A DNA stretch of 64,000 nt from Lignipirellula cremea (GCF_007751035.1 NZ_CP036433.1:7173001-7237000); one strand, 5' to 3'. Shown: positions 32,352 through 42,414, counted from the stretch's first letter. A program made the numbers and translations. Notes: a model not told the origin generated them from the sequence alone.

Positions 32352-33902
32352 TTAGCCGTTAAATGACTGCAGCAGTTTTCGGCCTTTGTAGATCGAGTAG
32401 ACTTCACGCGGTCCCAGCGGACGGGGGCCGGCGGACAAAGGACGCCAGTCGAGCTTCTCCTGGTCGATCACGGCGATGCCGGGCGTTCCTTCGCGGCTGG
32501 CGTGCGCGGCCAGTACGGGCTCGCCGAAGAACATGCCGAGAAACTCGGGGCGGATCTCTTCGCAGCCGGCTTCCAGCAGGCGACGGGTCAGCGTTTCCAG
32601 CAGTCGGCGGTCGCTGACCTTGTCGGCCGGGATCTCGTACATGTCGGCGTGTTCCGCCTGCCAGCCGGCAAACAGGGCGTAGATGTCTTCGTAAGACAGT
32701 TCGCCCAGGTCGGCCCCCACGGCAAAGGCCAGCGGACCGGAAATGCCAATGTTCGTATAGCGGGCGGCGCCCAGGTCGTAGTGGAAGCGGAACAAGAAAC
32801 AGTCGAGCGCCTCTTCAAAGCCGGGCCAGTACTGTTCGCGCTGATCGACCAGCTCCAGGCTGGTCGGCGGCGCGCCGAGCAGGGTCGGCTCGGCCAGGGC
32901 GATCGCCAGTTCGGCTTCCGCAATGGCGGCCGGCGTGGCGTATTGCGGGTCGATCTGATCAGCCATCTGCAGCTCGTCCGCGTAGGCCAGCACCCGTAAC
33001 CGGGCAGCCGGTTCCGCCGCCAACGCCGCCAGCCGCACGCGTCCCGTATCATCGCCCAGACGCACGAGCGCCGCGGCCGCTTCGCACTGCAGGCGTCGAT
33101 GGCGCAGGTCGAGCGTCTGGTACAGCTTGCCGATCGCTTGCTGATCGCCGATCAGCCCGAGCGCGTCGCACAGGCCGACGCCCAGGGAAACGCCGTCGGC
33201 CACTTGCTGGATGGTCGTCTCCAGGGAGTCCTGCGGCGCGGTCAGGCGTTCTTCGAGAACGGCCAGCCGGGAAGCGATCGCCCCCAGTAGCGACATCAGC
33301 AGCTCTTTTTTCTCCGCCGCCGGATGCGGCGAGGCGCCCCGTTCCCGCGCCGAGAAGTTGGCCAGATCCAGGATCGGCACGGCGACCGTCGGCTGCGACA
33401 GGCCGTCCAGCAGCCGCGGGAAAAGATCGTCCAGTCGATAGTCCCGGTGCTGCACCAGCGGAGCGAATGCCTGGGCCGGCCCCAGCGTGGTTTCCGGCGG
33501 ATCCTCGACCACCAGCTCCGCCAAAAGACGCAGATCCTCGCTGGTCCGGGCGTGGGCCAGCAGACTGAGCAGCGACTCCCGCAGGGCTGGCTGCGCCCTC
33601 CAGTAAGCGTACAGCTGGGCGACCTGCTCGCGCAGGCGATTGTCCAGCGGGGCAGACTCCCGGTTCCGTTTGTCGCGCTGGCGAGCGAGCGCTTCGAGCG
33701 CCTTTTGCAGCAACGCGGCGGGCGCCTCGTTTGTCCAGGGAGGCAGGGCCAGCAGACGGTCCAGCAGCGCGGTCAGCTGTGCATTATCAGCCGTCGCTAC
33801 CGACGCCAGGCGTTCTTTCCAGCGGCGTCGCTGGTGGACCTCGAAAGCCGTCTCAGCCGCCAGTTCATCGGCCAGCAGGGCCAAAGGGGATACAGGTTGC
33901 AT
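32352..33902 (-). CDS. HEAT-repeat-like alpha-solenoid protein (516 aa)
   Basis: Long helical protein with Leu/Ala-rich amphipathic repeats in the first 300 residues (ALLQKALEALARQRD, LRESLLSLLAHARTSEDLRLLAELV, LGLIGDQQAIGKLYQTLDLRHRRLQCEAAAALVRLGDD). The last is a HEAT-type hairpin. Residues 330-516 look globular with a conserved-looking tail (LGPREVYSIYKGRKLLQSF). No signal peptide or enzymatic motif. Likely scaffold or regulator; family not recognised. No nearby partner on the same strand except the Sel1 gene 163 bases further on. Confidence 0.6.
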   Translation of the reverse strand: MQPVSPLALLADELAAETAFEVHQRRRWKERLASVATADNAQLTALLDRLLALPPWTNEAPAALLQKALEALARQRDKRNRESAPLDNRLREQVAQLYAYWRAQPALRESLLSLLAHARTSEDLRLLAELVVEDPPETTLGPAQAFAPLVQHRDYRLDDLFPRLLDGLSQPTVAVPILDLANFSARERGASPHPAAEKKELLMSLLGAIASRLAVLEERLTAPQDSLETTIQQVADGVSLGVGLCDALGLIGDQQAIGKLYQTLDLRHRRLQCEAAAALVRLGDDTGRVRLAALAAEPAARLRVLAYADELQMADQIDPQYATPAAIAEAELAIALAEPTLLGAPPTSLELVDQREQYWPGFEEALDCFLFRFHYDLGAARYTNIGISGPLAFAVGADLGELSYEDIYALFAGWQAEHADMYEIPADKVSDRRLLETLTRRLLEAGCEEIRPEFLGMFFGEPVLAAHASREGTPGIAVIDQEKLDWRPLSAGPRPLGPREVYSIYKGRKLLQSFNG

Positions 33903-34118
33903 ACGAATCCTGGACGCGGAACACAGAAGGAGTTTCGGTCCGTTGTAACCGAAAAGCGTTCACCCCGAAAAGGGACCGCCGGGGGCAGTCGTGGGAAATG
34001 GACGTCCACTTTCCGCTGGGAGAACCAGGTCTCCGCCAAATGCCCTGACGATCAAAGCGACGCATTCCTTGCAGACCTCCCATTCTCCACATAGGTCCAA
34101 TCAGCCCCAGCGACGCAA

Positions 34119-34158
34119 TAAAAAAACCGCCGGCGTTGATGAATCAACGCCGGCGGTT
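34119..34158 (-). terminator. Intrinsic terminator downstream of tRNA-Cys
   Basis: On the - strand a perfect 15-bp stem (34144-34158 pairing 34125-34139; loop 34140-34143) is followed by a run of at least six T (34121-34126 as A on the + strand). It lies 19 nt beyond the 3' end of the tRNA-Cys gene. Confidence 0.85.
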
Positions 34159-34176
34159 CGTAACTTCACCCCAAGA

Positions 34177-34247
34177 GGCGCCGCCCGGATTCGAACCGGG
34201 GATGGTGGATTTGCAATCCACTGCCTTAGCCACTTGGCTACGGCGCC
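34177..34247 (-). tRNA. tRNA-Cys (anticodon GCA)
   Basis: 71 nt cloverleaf. Acceptor stem GGCGCCG (34241-34247 on the complement) pairs with CGGCGCC (34177-34183). The anticodon loop reads ATTGCAA, giving GCA, which decodes UGC/UGU. The T-loop is GGTTCGAATCC. CCA is not encoded. It has its own promoter and terminator. Confidence 0.95.
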
Positions 34248-34264
34248 TTGCCTTGAGAGAGGTG

Positions 34265-34293
34265 AAGTTAAGACATCATTGTTTATCGGTCAA
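34265..34293 (-). promoter_or_regulatory. Promoter of tRNA-Cys
   Basis: On the - strand TTGACC (34288-34293) and TAACTT (34265-34270) are separated by 17 nt, 18 nt before the mature tRNA 5' end. Confidence 0.6.
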
Positions 34294-34490
34294 GAGGATT
34301 CCAACGCTTGAAATTGTCTTGGCAATCCTGCAGATTATTCTGGCGATGCTAGCAGTCTGCTGCTGTCATCGCTCGTTTGCCGCGAAATATGGGGTGCGCC
34401 GGAATTTCCTGCCTGGGTCGCCTGTTTTGCCGGACAGGAAAATCTTGTGCGGAAGCGCAGAAAAGTTCGCCAGGAGTGGGGAAACGGTCG

Positions 34491-35783
34491 TTAGCCCAGC
34501 TCGCTGAGAACGCCTGTGCTGGAGCCGAAACGGTCGGTTTCTTTCCCAAACTGCTGCAGCATGCGGACGTACAGGTTCGACAACGGCGTGTTCTTCTCCC
34601 GGTCAAAAGCCACATGCCCCTGATGCCGAAAGCCGCCGCCGGCCAGGATGACAGGCAGGTTGTCTGAGGAATGGGCCGACGCGTCGCCCAGGTTGCTGGC
34701 GAACAGCAGCTGCGTTTGATCCAGCAGCGGACGTCCGCCTTCGTTCACGTTCTGCAGGTTGTCGAGAAAGCGGCCGAAGTTGGCGTACTCTTTCTCCTCG
34801 TAGCGGGCCAGCTGTTCGATTTTTTCCGGCTCTTTCCCATGATGCGACGCATCGTGGTGGCCAATCTCCAGGTCCGGCTGGCCGGTCTGGTTATGCTCGC
34901 CCAGTCCCAGCACCACGACCCGGGTGGAGTCGGTCTGCAGGGCCAGTTGGACAAGCGTGAACCACTGCTGCTGTTCGTCGACCCAGTGATCGGCCCGCTG
35001 GAAATCTTTGACGGACGCTTCGACCTGCGGCTTGGGACGGGCGATCCAGGCCTCATCCTGGTACAGCGAGTTTTCCGCCTCGCGGATGGAGGTGGTCATG
35101 GTATCCAGACGATCGCGGTCGGCGGCCCCCAGTTCCTGGCCCAGCGTTTTCAGCTGGTCGCGAACGCCGTCGAGGATGCTGCGTCCGGCCGCCAGACGCT
35201 TCTGCTCGCGGTCGATCTCTTCCGGCGCCCCGTCGATAAACATGCGGGTGAACAGACGCGCCCGGTTCCGTTCGAACGGGATCGGCACCCCTTTCCGGTT
35301 CCACGACAACGACGCGCAGTTGGCCGTGTTCAGCGTGAGACTGGGCAGACGGGTGTGGCTGCCGGTCAGCTCGGCCGCTTCCTGGTCCAGCGAGATCGTG
35401 TTGTGGATGTCGTCGGCCCGCCGGACCCCTTCTGGCGCCACGCCGGTAAACAGGGCCGAATCCGTACCGTGCGAGTTAGGGTAGCCCAGATGGCTGATGC
35501 CGGAGAAAACGGTGAATCGCCCGCGATGCGGCTCAAGGATTTTCAGAAAGCGGGTCGCCTGGTACTTGAGCCCCGTTTGTTCCGGAAAGAGGAACGGGTA
35601 ATACGTTCCCAGCGGACGATGGATCAACACCATGCGTTGCGGCGGCGTCGCATCTGCGGCGGCCGGCGAACCGGCCCGCAGTACATGCGGCGTCATGGCG
35701 TCGAGCAGCGGCAAGGCGACCGCCACGGCTCCGGCCCGCAGGAAGGTGCGGCGGCCCAGTCGGGGCGAAGGAAGAATATGCAT
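34491..35783 (-). CDS. DUF1552 protein (Tat-exported)
   Basis: 430 aa from ATG 35783; GAGGAG lies about 6 nt upstream and the protein begins with a twin-arginine signal (LGRRTFLRAGAVAVALPLL). The body matches DUF1552 (LIHRPLGTYYPFLFPE, FSGISHLGYPNSHGTDSALFTG, LGLGEHNQTGQPDLEIGHHDASHH, SNLGDASAHSSDNLPVILAGGG). The family is common in Planctomycetes and shares an alkaline-phosphatase/sulfatase-like fold with DUF1501, with unknown activity. It is third in the - strand set after the PPC-domain and DUF1549/DUF1553 proteins. Longer upstream frame is excluded because it lacks the signal. Confidence 0.8.
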   Translation of the reverse strand: MHILPSPRLGRRTFLRAGAVAVALPLLDAMTPHVLRAGSPAAADATPPQRMVLIHRPLGTYYPFLFPEQTGLKYQATRFLKILEPHRGRFTVFSGISHLGYPNSHGTDSALFTGVAPEGVRRADDIHNTISLDQEAAELTGSHTRLPSLTLNTANCASLSWNRKGVPIPFERNRARLFTRMFIDGAPEEIDREQKRLAAGRSILDGVRDQLKTLGQELGAADRDRLDTMTTSIREAENSLYQDEAWIARPKPQVEASVKDFQRADHWVDEQQQWFTLVQLALQTDSTRVVVLGLGEHNQTGQPDLEIGHHDASHHGKEPEKIEQLARYEEKEYANFGRFLDNLQNVNEGGRPLLDQTQLLFASNLGDASAHSSDNLPVILAGGGFRHQGHVAFDREKNTPLSNLYVRMLQQFGKETDRFGSSTGVLSELG

Positions 35784-35968
35784 GGATCGCTCCTCAGCGA
35801 GGATGTTCGTTAGCGGCAGGGCGTGGTGTCGCGGCTTCCCGTCGCGACAGGCTCTCTGTTCCATCCTATCCGGAGAGCAAGGCAAACGGAATGCTGCGGC
35901 GGTCTCATTCACCCCGCAGTGACAGGCAAACGCATGCCATCACAACGCCTACGGCAGGGACGCGACGA

Positions 35969-38542
35969 CTAATGCCGCAGCAGGAATTCGTGCGAGTTAA
36001 GCAATGCGTGCTGGATGTCGTAAAGCCCTTCCTGCCGGTCAGTCGCCTTGCTCAGGTGCTGTTCCAGCAGTTCCCGTTCCGCCAGTGTGGGCCGGCGGCT
36101 GAGGGTCGTCAGGTAGATCAGCTCCACTACCTGGGCTTCCGTTTTGCCGGCGGCCAGCCAGCGGGCGATATGTCCGCCGGGCGACTTCATATTGGCCAGC
36201 ATCTCAGGGTTGTTCAGCAGGTGGATCACCTGGCTGAGCGAAGGATCGCCGTCGCGGCCGCACTCGCACGTAGCGTCCCGCACCGGTTTGGAGAACGCTT
36301 TGAGAAACGCATGATCCACCGCGCCGTCGGCCAGTTCCATCGCCCTCAGGCCAGGCGGATAGCCGTCGAACTTCTCCGGCACTCCCGTCGCGGCGGAGAT
36401 GGAATCCAGAATCTGCTCGGCCGTACGCATGCCGATCAACGCCTGGGCGAATTGCGGTTCCGGATCCGCACTAAACGGCGAGACATGCGACGGCGACCGC
36501 GAGCTCAGCTGGTACGCGGAAGAGTTCAAGATCACCCGGACGACCGGCTTGATGCGGTATCCTTGCTCGACAAAATGTTCGGCCAGGGCGGCCAGCAGTT
36601 CCTCATTCGCCGGCGGATTGGTATCGCGGAAATCGTCGACCGGATCGACAATCCCTCGCCCCAGCAGATGGAACCAGACGCGGTTCACAATCGAACGGGC
36701 AAAGTAGGGATTCTCCGGCGCCGTCAGCCATTCCAGCAGCTTCTCCCGGCGATCGTCGTCATCGGTCAGCTCGCCCGGCTCTACTCCAAAGGCGACCGGC
36801 GCCACGTTCTGGTTGGTGACCGGGTGCTTCACTTCGCTGCGACGGTCCAGGTACACCACTTCGTGATCCAGGCCGCGCTGGCTGCCTTTGAATTTGATAC
36901 GGGCGAAGTACGCCGCCAGGCCGTAATAGTCGTTCTGCGTGATCGCTTCGAACGGATGGTTGTGGCACTTGGCGCAGCCGATGCGCACGCCCATGAACAG
37001 CTGCGACATCGCCTCGGCGGCGTCTTCGGGCGTGCGGGCGATGCGATGGAAGTTGGCCGCCGGCTTGTGCACCGTATCGCCCAGGCTGGTGAGGGTCTCC
37101 CGCGCGAACTGGTCGAACGGACGGTCGGCGGCAAAGTGATCGATCAGGTACCGGTGAAAACTATGGACGCCCCGCCGGCTGATGGTGACCTCGCTGCCGC
37201 GCATCACATCGGCCCACTTGAGCGCCCAGAACGCAGCGAACTCGTCCCGCTGCAGGAGCGTTTCGATCAGCTGACTGCGTTTGTCGGGATCAGCCGAATC
37301 CAGGAAGGCGATGGACTCCTCCGCCGTGGGCGGCACGCCGATCGTATCCAGATACACGCGCCGCAAAAACTCCGCGTCGGTCGCCAGGCCGGCTGGCTGG
37401 ATCTGCAACTCTTTCTGTCGGGCGAACAGATGCTCGTCGACAAAATTAACGACCGGCGGCGACTGGAATTTGAACTCCGGATCATGCCGGACGTATGTCA
37501 TGCGCGAGCCGACCACCTGGCTTAAATAGCGGACCAGAAAGGTCGCTTCGGCTGTGCGATGAAACTCGACCCGACCGTCGGCCGACACGCTGGCGCCGGC
37601 TTCGTCGTTGGTGGTGAACACGGCCCGTTCGGTCACGTCCTGCACCTCGCCGTTGTCAAAATGGGCCAGCGCGATCAGCTGCTGTTGCGGCTGGCCGGAG
37701 ACCAGCCGGCGCTGGTCAGGCAGCACCTGCAGCCGGACCAGGCGTCGGGGCGATTCGCTCTGCTGGCAGCCTTCGGCGATCCAGCTGCGGATCGCCTGGT
37801 GGTTGATATCGTTCGTCGCCAGGCGGACACCGCCGCGGTGCGGCGTTTGCCCCAGCGGCTTGCGGAGCACCAGGCTCTGGTCGGGGTCAAAGCGGTTGGT
37901 GCGGCGACCGTAGCCTTCGCGGGTCAGCGTCCGCAGGTCCAGTTGCGGGTCGTAGCCGCGCAGGCTGAGGCGGAAGCCGCCCTTTCCCTGGGGCGAGCCG
38001 TGGCAGGCGCCCACGTTGCAGCCGGCCTTGCTGAGGGCGGCGATCACTTCGGTGGCGAACTCGACCGGGGCCGGTTCGTCAAACTGGCGGACTTCGACCG
38101 GGATGTTGACCGCGTGATCCTGGTAGCGGGCGACAATCACGGCCGATCCGTCGCCGCGAGGACGCACCACCCCCTGCTCATCGACGACGGCGACTTCCGG
38201 CTGCTGGCTGACATAAGTCGCCGCGCGGGTCAGGTCGACGCGTTGGTCCCCCACGGCGCCGTCGAGCAGTAACTGCTGCCGGGAACGCGCGCCGGTCAGC
38301 ACCACCTGGCCCGGCAAGGCCGTGAGGCTTTCCACCGACAGGAGCGCTGCGCTGGCTGGTTCCGGCGTCTGCCCGTCAACGACCGCCGGCACAGGCGCAG
38401 CCGGCGGTTCGGCCGCGGCGACGGTCGCCCCGGGATCCAGCAGCGCCAGCCAGCACCAGGCCGTGAGCAGACAGGCGGCTGCCGGGTTGCAGACGGCCGG
38501 GCGTTGATCAGGTTTTTGGCTTCGGGGTTGGTTTTTGGACAT
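35969..38542 (-). CDS. DUF1549/DUF1553 protein with c-type haem motifs
   Basis: 857 aa. N-terminal signal peptide (to about 43), a BIG2-like beta domain (about 75-155, LPGQVVLTGARSRQQL, ATYVSQQPEVAVVDEQGVVRP), a cysteine motif CNVGACH (Cys175-His181), then DUF1549 with a classical haem site GCAKCHNHPFEAI, and DUF1553 (NYQLSS-like GYRIKPVVRVILNSSAYQ, ELIYLTTLSRRPTLAERELLEQHL). Members are exported planctomycete surface-oxidation candidates, usually paired with DUF1501 or DUF1552. Start overlaps the upstream PPC-domain gene by 35 nt, so translation is coupled. Activity unproven. Confidence 0.85.
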   Translation of the reverse strand: MSKNQPRSQKPDQRPAVCNPAAACLLTAWCWLALLDPGATVAAAEPPAAPVPAVVDGQTPEPASAALLSVESLTALPGQVVLTGARSRQQLLLDGAVGDQRVDLTRAATYVSQQPEVAVVDEQGVVRPRGDGSAVIVARYQDHAVNIPVEVRQFDEPAPVEFATEVIAALSKAGCNVGACHGSPQGKGGFRLSLRGYDPQLDLRTLTREGYGRRTNRFDPDQSLVLRKPLGQTPHRGGVRLATNDINHQAIRSWIAEGCQQSESPRRLVRLQVLPDQRRLVSGQPQQQLIALAHFDNGEVQDVTERAVFTTNDEAGASVSADGRVEFHRTAEATFLVRYLSQVVGSRMTYVRHDPEFKFQSPPVVNFVDEHLFARQKELQIQPAGLATDAEFLRRVYLDTIGVPPTAEESIAFLDSADPDKRSQLIETLLQRDEFAAFWALKWADVMRGSEVTISRRGVHSFHRYLIDHFAADRPFDQFARETLTSLGDTVHKPAANFHRIARTPEDAAEAMSQLFMGVRIGCAKCHNHPFEAITQNDYYGLAAYFARIKFKGSQRGLDHEVVYLDRRSEVKHPVTNQNVAPVAFGVEPGELTDDDDRREKLLEWLTAPENPYFARSIVNRVWFHLLGRGIVDPVDDFRDTNPPANEELLAALAEHFVEQGYRIKPVVRVILNSSAYQLSSRSPSHVSPFSADPEPQFAQALIGMRTAEQILDSISAATGVPEKFDGYPPGLRAMELADGAVDHAFLKAFSKPVRDATCECGRDGDPSLSQVIHLLNNPEMLANMKSPGGHIARWLAAGKTEAQVVELIYLTTLSRRPTLAERELLEQHLSKATDRQEGLYDIQHALLNSHEFLLRH

Positions 38543-40880
38543 TGATCGAGATATTCGGTTCGTTAAGGTTTTCCTGGTAGCGGCCGACTTCGCCGGTGGA
38601 CTGGCAGCGAATCGACTTGCGACCGGGGGTAATGTCGTCGGCCAGCTGGACGTCGAACTCCACGGCGTCGACTCCGGCAGGGAAGACGATCGTCTCTGGC
38701 AGCTCCACCCCCGGCGGCGATTGCTGGGGCGTCAGGGTGACTTCGCCCTGCCAGGTGTCGCTGCGGTGGGCGAGCATCTTCAGCCGCACGGTCTGGCCCG
38801 GTTCGGCCGTCGGCAAATCGCCTTCCAGGGCCGGCCGGAAGGCGGGCCGCAGATCGAGGTCAAAGGTCCGCATCAACGTGATGCGGCGCCCCTCGACGGC
38901 GGTGGTCGCGGAAAGGTCGACCCGCTTCTTCTCGTACCGGGCGTTGATCCGGTTGAAGAACTCGCCCTCCACCTGCGGCTGGTCCGCGACGGCGGTGGGC
39001 AGATGGACGTATACCTGCTCCCGGCTTTCCGATTCGTCGCCGATCTGACCACCGGTCGCGGTGAAATCGACCGGCCCGTCGAAGGCCGGCTGGCGGACGA
39101 CGACGATCGGAAAACGGGCTGTCTGGTATTTGGTCATCACCGTTTCAGCCGCCGGCAACTCAATCGTGAACGGCGTGGGCGGCGTGATCTGCAGGGCAAA
39201 CCGATCGGTCAGCGAAGGCGGCAGGCTGACCTGGTTTTCGCGAGGTTCGCTGCGCAGGTTGTCCTTGTCCACTTCAATCTGGTCGATGGCCGGGTGCGTT
39301 TGCACCAGGGCGACGGCCGTTTGTTCGCCGTCGTCGGAACGCCAGCGGCCGACGATCTGGAAACTGCCGACCTGCAAAGGAGCCTCGCCGCTGGCCTGCA
39401 GCCGGCAGACGATCTCGCTGGCGTCGGCCGGAATGACGGACGGCTCCAGCGATACGCCGGCCGGGGCTCCGAGCAGGGTCAGTTCGATCGGTCCCGCACA
39501 CCGCGTCCGCTGGGCTGTGATGGCGATCGGCTGCCACGATTCCTGCGGTACAGTCAGCCGGGCATGCTCGGCGAACAGATCGAGCGACGGAGCCAGCTCG
39601 GCCACTTCCACCCGGTAACCGAACCCTGGTCCGCCGTCGCTGGCCATGTCGCGGACGAGCAGTTGATACACGCCGTCGGCGTTGATGTTCATGTCGAACC
39701 GCGCTTCCCAGCGGTAACTGATCTCCCGCACCTTCTGGGCGACTTCATCGATCCGGCGCAGCTCGCGGCCGTTCGGATCGACCAGCGCCAGCTCCAGGTC
39801 GGCGGCGCCGCCCAGGTCGCGAGAAACGCCGGTGAAGCTCAGCGACTGACCCTTTTTCAGCTCCAGCGCAAACCAGTCGACATCGCCAGCACGGTCGAAC
39901 AAGCCGTGCATCACAAAAGGACCGGGGGCCGGAATGGGGACCGGCGTCGCCTGGTCGGGCTGGTCGTTCGGTTCGCTTTCCAGGAAGTTCTCGCCCACCC
40001 TGATCGCCAGCGGAGCCCAGGCGGCCGTGCCGCCGGGAGTGCGGATTTCGCGATACGCTTCCCGCTGCCAGGCAACCTCGGGCGTATCAATCTGCTGCGG
40101 AGTCGCGGGCGATTCGGGCAGCTGGACCGTTTGCTGGGAATCGGGCGGCAAGGAGGAAGGGAGCAGCCAGCGGGCGGCCGGAAAGTCGCCGACGCGGAGC
40201 AGGTAGTTCCAGTGCTCGTCGCCCTGGTAACGGCAGTCGGAGACTTCGATCGTGTGCACGCCCGTCTCCGCAAAGGTGTGGGAGAAGCGACAGTCGAAGA
40301 ACAGGCCGACGTCGTTATCGTGCTGGGCGATCTGCTGTCCGGCCGGGTTGCGAAGGGTCACAAGCGGATCGTAATCCTTCCCCAGTCGGCTGCCGACGAC
40401 CTCAAAACTCAGCCGCTGGCCCGCTTTGACATCGAGCGTGTAACGATCAATCGCGGCCGACCGACAAGGGGCCGCCATGCAAACGGGCGCGGTGAGGGCG
40501 ACCGGTTCGTTCGTGTCGGGGCGCCGGGAGACGGGCAGTTCTTCCAGCAGGAATAGATGGACGTTCCCCAGTCCATGACGGGTCGCCAGTCGCAAACCGT
40601 ACAGACCCAGCGGGGCGGAGGAGGGCGGCGTCACTTCGAACCGGGCCTCGGTCGGCGTGCTCTCGCCCAGCGGGACAATCTGCAGCGGCTCGCCGGGAAC
40701 GGATGTCCACAGATCGATCGCCTGGTCCAGTTCCCGGCCGCGGAGCGTAATCTGGTTCGCCACGCCGCGCTGAAGCACCGGCGGATCGACCTGCTCCACA
40801 AACGGGGCCGCCTGGCAGACAGCGTCAGTCAGGCAGAACCGCAGGAGCAGCAGCGAACAAACGGCGAACAAACGAGACAT
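38508..40880 (-). CDS. Exported PPC (pre-peptidase C-terminal)-domain protein
   Basis: 790 aa from ATG 40880, where a signal peptide begins (MSRLFAVCSLLLLRFCLTDA). Contains at least two PPC-type jelly rolls: VNQITLRGRELDQAIDLWTSV-like Ig/TIG N-terminus, then RYTLDVKAGQRLSFEVVGSR (about 165) and FALELKKGQSLSFTGVSRDLGG (about 310). No peptidase motif; the family is usually structural or carbohydrate-binding. First gene of the - strand cluster, divergent from DUF1501. A longer frame to 41297 overlaps the DUF1501 gene and is rejected. Confidence 0.75.
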   Translation of the reverse strand: MSRLFAVCSLLLLRFCLTDAVCQAAPFVEQVDPPVLQRGVANQITLRGRELDQAIDLWTSVPGEPLQIVPLGESTPTEARFEVTPPSSAPLGLYGLRLATRHGLGNVHLFLLEELPVSRRPDTNEPVALTAPVCMAAPCRSAAIDRYTLDVKAGQRLSFEVVGSRLGKDYDPLVTLRNPAGQQIAQHDNDVGLFFDCRFSHTFAETGVHTIEVSDCRYQGDEHWNYLLRVGDFPAARWLLPSSLPPDSQQTVQLPESPATPQQIDTPEVAWQREAYREIRTPGGTAAWAPLAIRVGENFLESEPNDQPDQATPVPIPAPGPFVMHGLFDRAGDVDWFALELKKGQSLSFTGVSRDLGGAADLELALVDPNGRELRRIDEVAQKVREISYRWEARFDMNINADGVYQLLVRDMASDGGPGFGYRVEVAELAPSLDLFAEHARLTVPQESWQPIAITAQRTRCAGPIELTLLGAPAGVSLEPSVIPADASEIVCRLQASGEAPLQVGSFQIVGRWRSDDGEQTAVALVQTHPAIDQIEVDKDNLRSEPRENQVSLPPSLTDRFALQITPPTPFTIELPAAETVMTKYQTARFPIVVVRQPAFDGPVDFTATGGQIGDESESREQVYVHLPTAVADQPQVEGEFFNRINARYEKKRVDLSATTAVEGRRITLMRTFDLDLRPAFRPALEGDLPTAEPGQTVRLKMLAHRSDTWQGEVTLTPQQSPPGVELPETIVFPAGVDAVEFDVQLADDITPGRKSIRCQSTGEVGRYQENLNEPNISINVQKPTPKPKT

Positions 40881-41022
40881 AAACCCGACCCGGCAAACGA
40901 AGTTTACAAGCGATGACTGGAAACAGTATACTAATCCCATCAATGGTTGCGAATCCATACAACAAATGGGCCGCCCGGCGTGAATCCTGTTGCACCCCCT
41001 GATGCGGTCCTGAAGGAAAACG

Positions 41023-42414
41023 ATGCTGAATTTATTTTCGCCTGGCGATGGCCGTCGTTTTGATCGCCGTGAGATGCTGAAGATTGGCGGCCTGACGGTC
41101 GGCGGCGTCGGCTTGCCCCAGTTGCTGGCGGCCCAGGCCCAGGGTGCATCGCCCCGGCGGGGCGATGGCTTCGGGCGGGCGAAAAACTGCATCATTTTGT
41201 ATCTGTCCGGGGGCAACCCGCAGCACGACATGTACGACCCCAAGCCGGACACGCCGGCGGAAATCCGCGGCGAGTTCAGCACGATCGCCACCAGCACGCC
41301 GACGGTTCGCTTTGGCGAGCATTGCCGTCAGTCGGCTAAAATCATGGATCGCCTGGCGCTGGTCCGCTCCATGTACCACGACCACAGCGACCACGCTCGC
41401 GGCTCGTATCAAATGTTTACCGGCACGGAGTACGCGGGCAGCGTGCCCGACGCCAACTCCATGTCGCGGCAGGATATGCCGCATCTGGGCAGCGTTGTCG
41501 CCAAGCTGGCGCCAGGCCAGGGGCCGATGTTCCCCTTTGTGCTGGTGCCGCATCGGATGGATGTGGCCGGCGGTCGGCGCGTCGGCCAGTTCGCCGGCAT
41601 GCTGGGATCCAAGTTCGACCCGATGCTGACGGCCGGCAATCCGAACGACGACGACTTCCGCCTGCGGCATCTGCCGCTGCAGCCGAACGAACAGCCGGCC
41701 GCCTTCCGTCGCCGCCTGGGGCTGCTGGAGCAGTTGAACGGGCAAACCGAATACCTGCAGGAACAACCGGCCGCCCAGTCGCTGACGCAGGCCCAAACCA
41801 AAGCACTGGAAGTGATCAGCTCGAAGCAGGTTCGCCAGGCGGTTGATCTGGCCTCGATCGATCCGGCGCAGCGTGAGTTCTACGGACGCAACCTGTTCGG
41901 CCAGTCTGTGTTGCTCGGTCGCCGCTTGCTGGAAGCCGGTTCGCGGCTGGTGCAGTGCAACTGGCAACGAACGCAGGGAATCAACGGCTTTGCGTGGGAC
42001 ACGCACTGGAACAATTTTTCGGCCTTGAAAGACGACCTGATCCCGCCGTTCGACCAGGCGTTCTATGCCCTGATCACGGACCTGGAAAAGACGGGCCAGC
42101 TGGACGAAACGCTGGTGGTTCAGGCGGCCGAGTTCGGTCGTTCGCCGAAAGTCACACTGAAGAACGGGGGCCGCGAACACTGGCCGCAGGTGTATACGGT
42201 GGCGTTCGCCGGGGCCGGCATTTGCGGCGGCCAGGTGTACGGCGCCTCGGACAAGCAGGGCGCCTTCCCGGCCGAAAGCCCCGTCACGCCGGCCGACTTC
42301 GTAGCGACGATATACCACTTCCTCGGCATCGACCCGAAGCAGGAAACGCACGACCAGCTGAACCGCCCCTTCCAGCTCAGCAAAGGCAGCCCGATCCCGC
42401 TGGAAGTCGTGTAA
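41023..42414 (+). CDS. DUF1501 protein (Tat-exported)
   Basis: 463 aa. Tat-like start (GRRFDRREMLKIGGLTVGGVGLPQLL), then the DUF1501 signatures CIILYLSGGNPQHDMYDPKPDTP, SMYHDHSDHARGSYQMFTG, MPHLGSVVAKL and near the end VVQAAEFGRSPKV and GREHWPQVYTVAFAGAGICGG. The fold is sulfatase-like with an HDHSDH-type metal-binding stretch. Typically encoded next to DUF1549/DUF1553 genes, as here but divergently, with 142 bases between starts. Its downstream neighbour is the convergent feoB. Confidence 0.85.
   Translation: MLNLFSPGDGRRFDRREMLKIGGLTVGGVGLPQLLAAQAQGASPRRGDGFGRAKNCIILYLSGGNPQHDMYDPKPDTPAEIRGEFSTIATSTPTVRFGEHCRQSAKIMDRLALVRSMYHDHSDHARGSYQMFTGTEYAGSVPDANSMSRQDMPHLGSVVAKLAPGQGPMFPFVLVPHRMDVAGGRRVGQFAGMLGSKFDPMLTAGNPNDDDFRLRHLPLQPNEQPAAFRRRLGLLEQLNGQTEYLQEQPAAQSLTQAQTKALEVISSKQVRQAVDLASIDPAQREFYGRNLFGQSVLLGRRLLEAGSRLVQCNWQRTQGINGFAWDTHWNNFSALKDDLIPPFDQAFYALITDLEKTGQLDETLVVQAAEFGRSPKVTLKNGGREHWPQVYTVAFAGAGICGGQVYGASDKQGAFPAESPVTPADFVATIYHFLGIDPKQETHDQLNRPFQLSKGSPIPLEVV

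Noticed and set aside
36000-37525. 544-aa + strand frame opposite the DUF1549/DUF1553 gene
   Set aside because: Arg/Gln/His-rich shadow frame with no domain; the - strand gene has two haem motifs and known domains.
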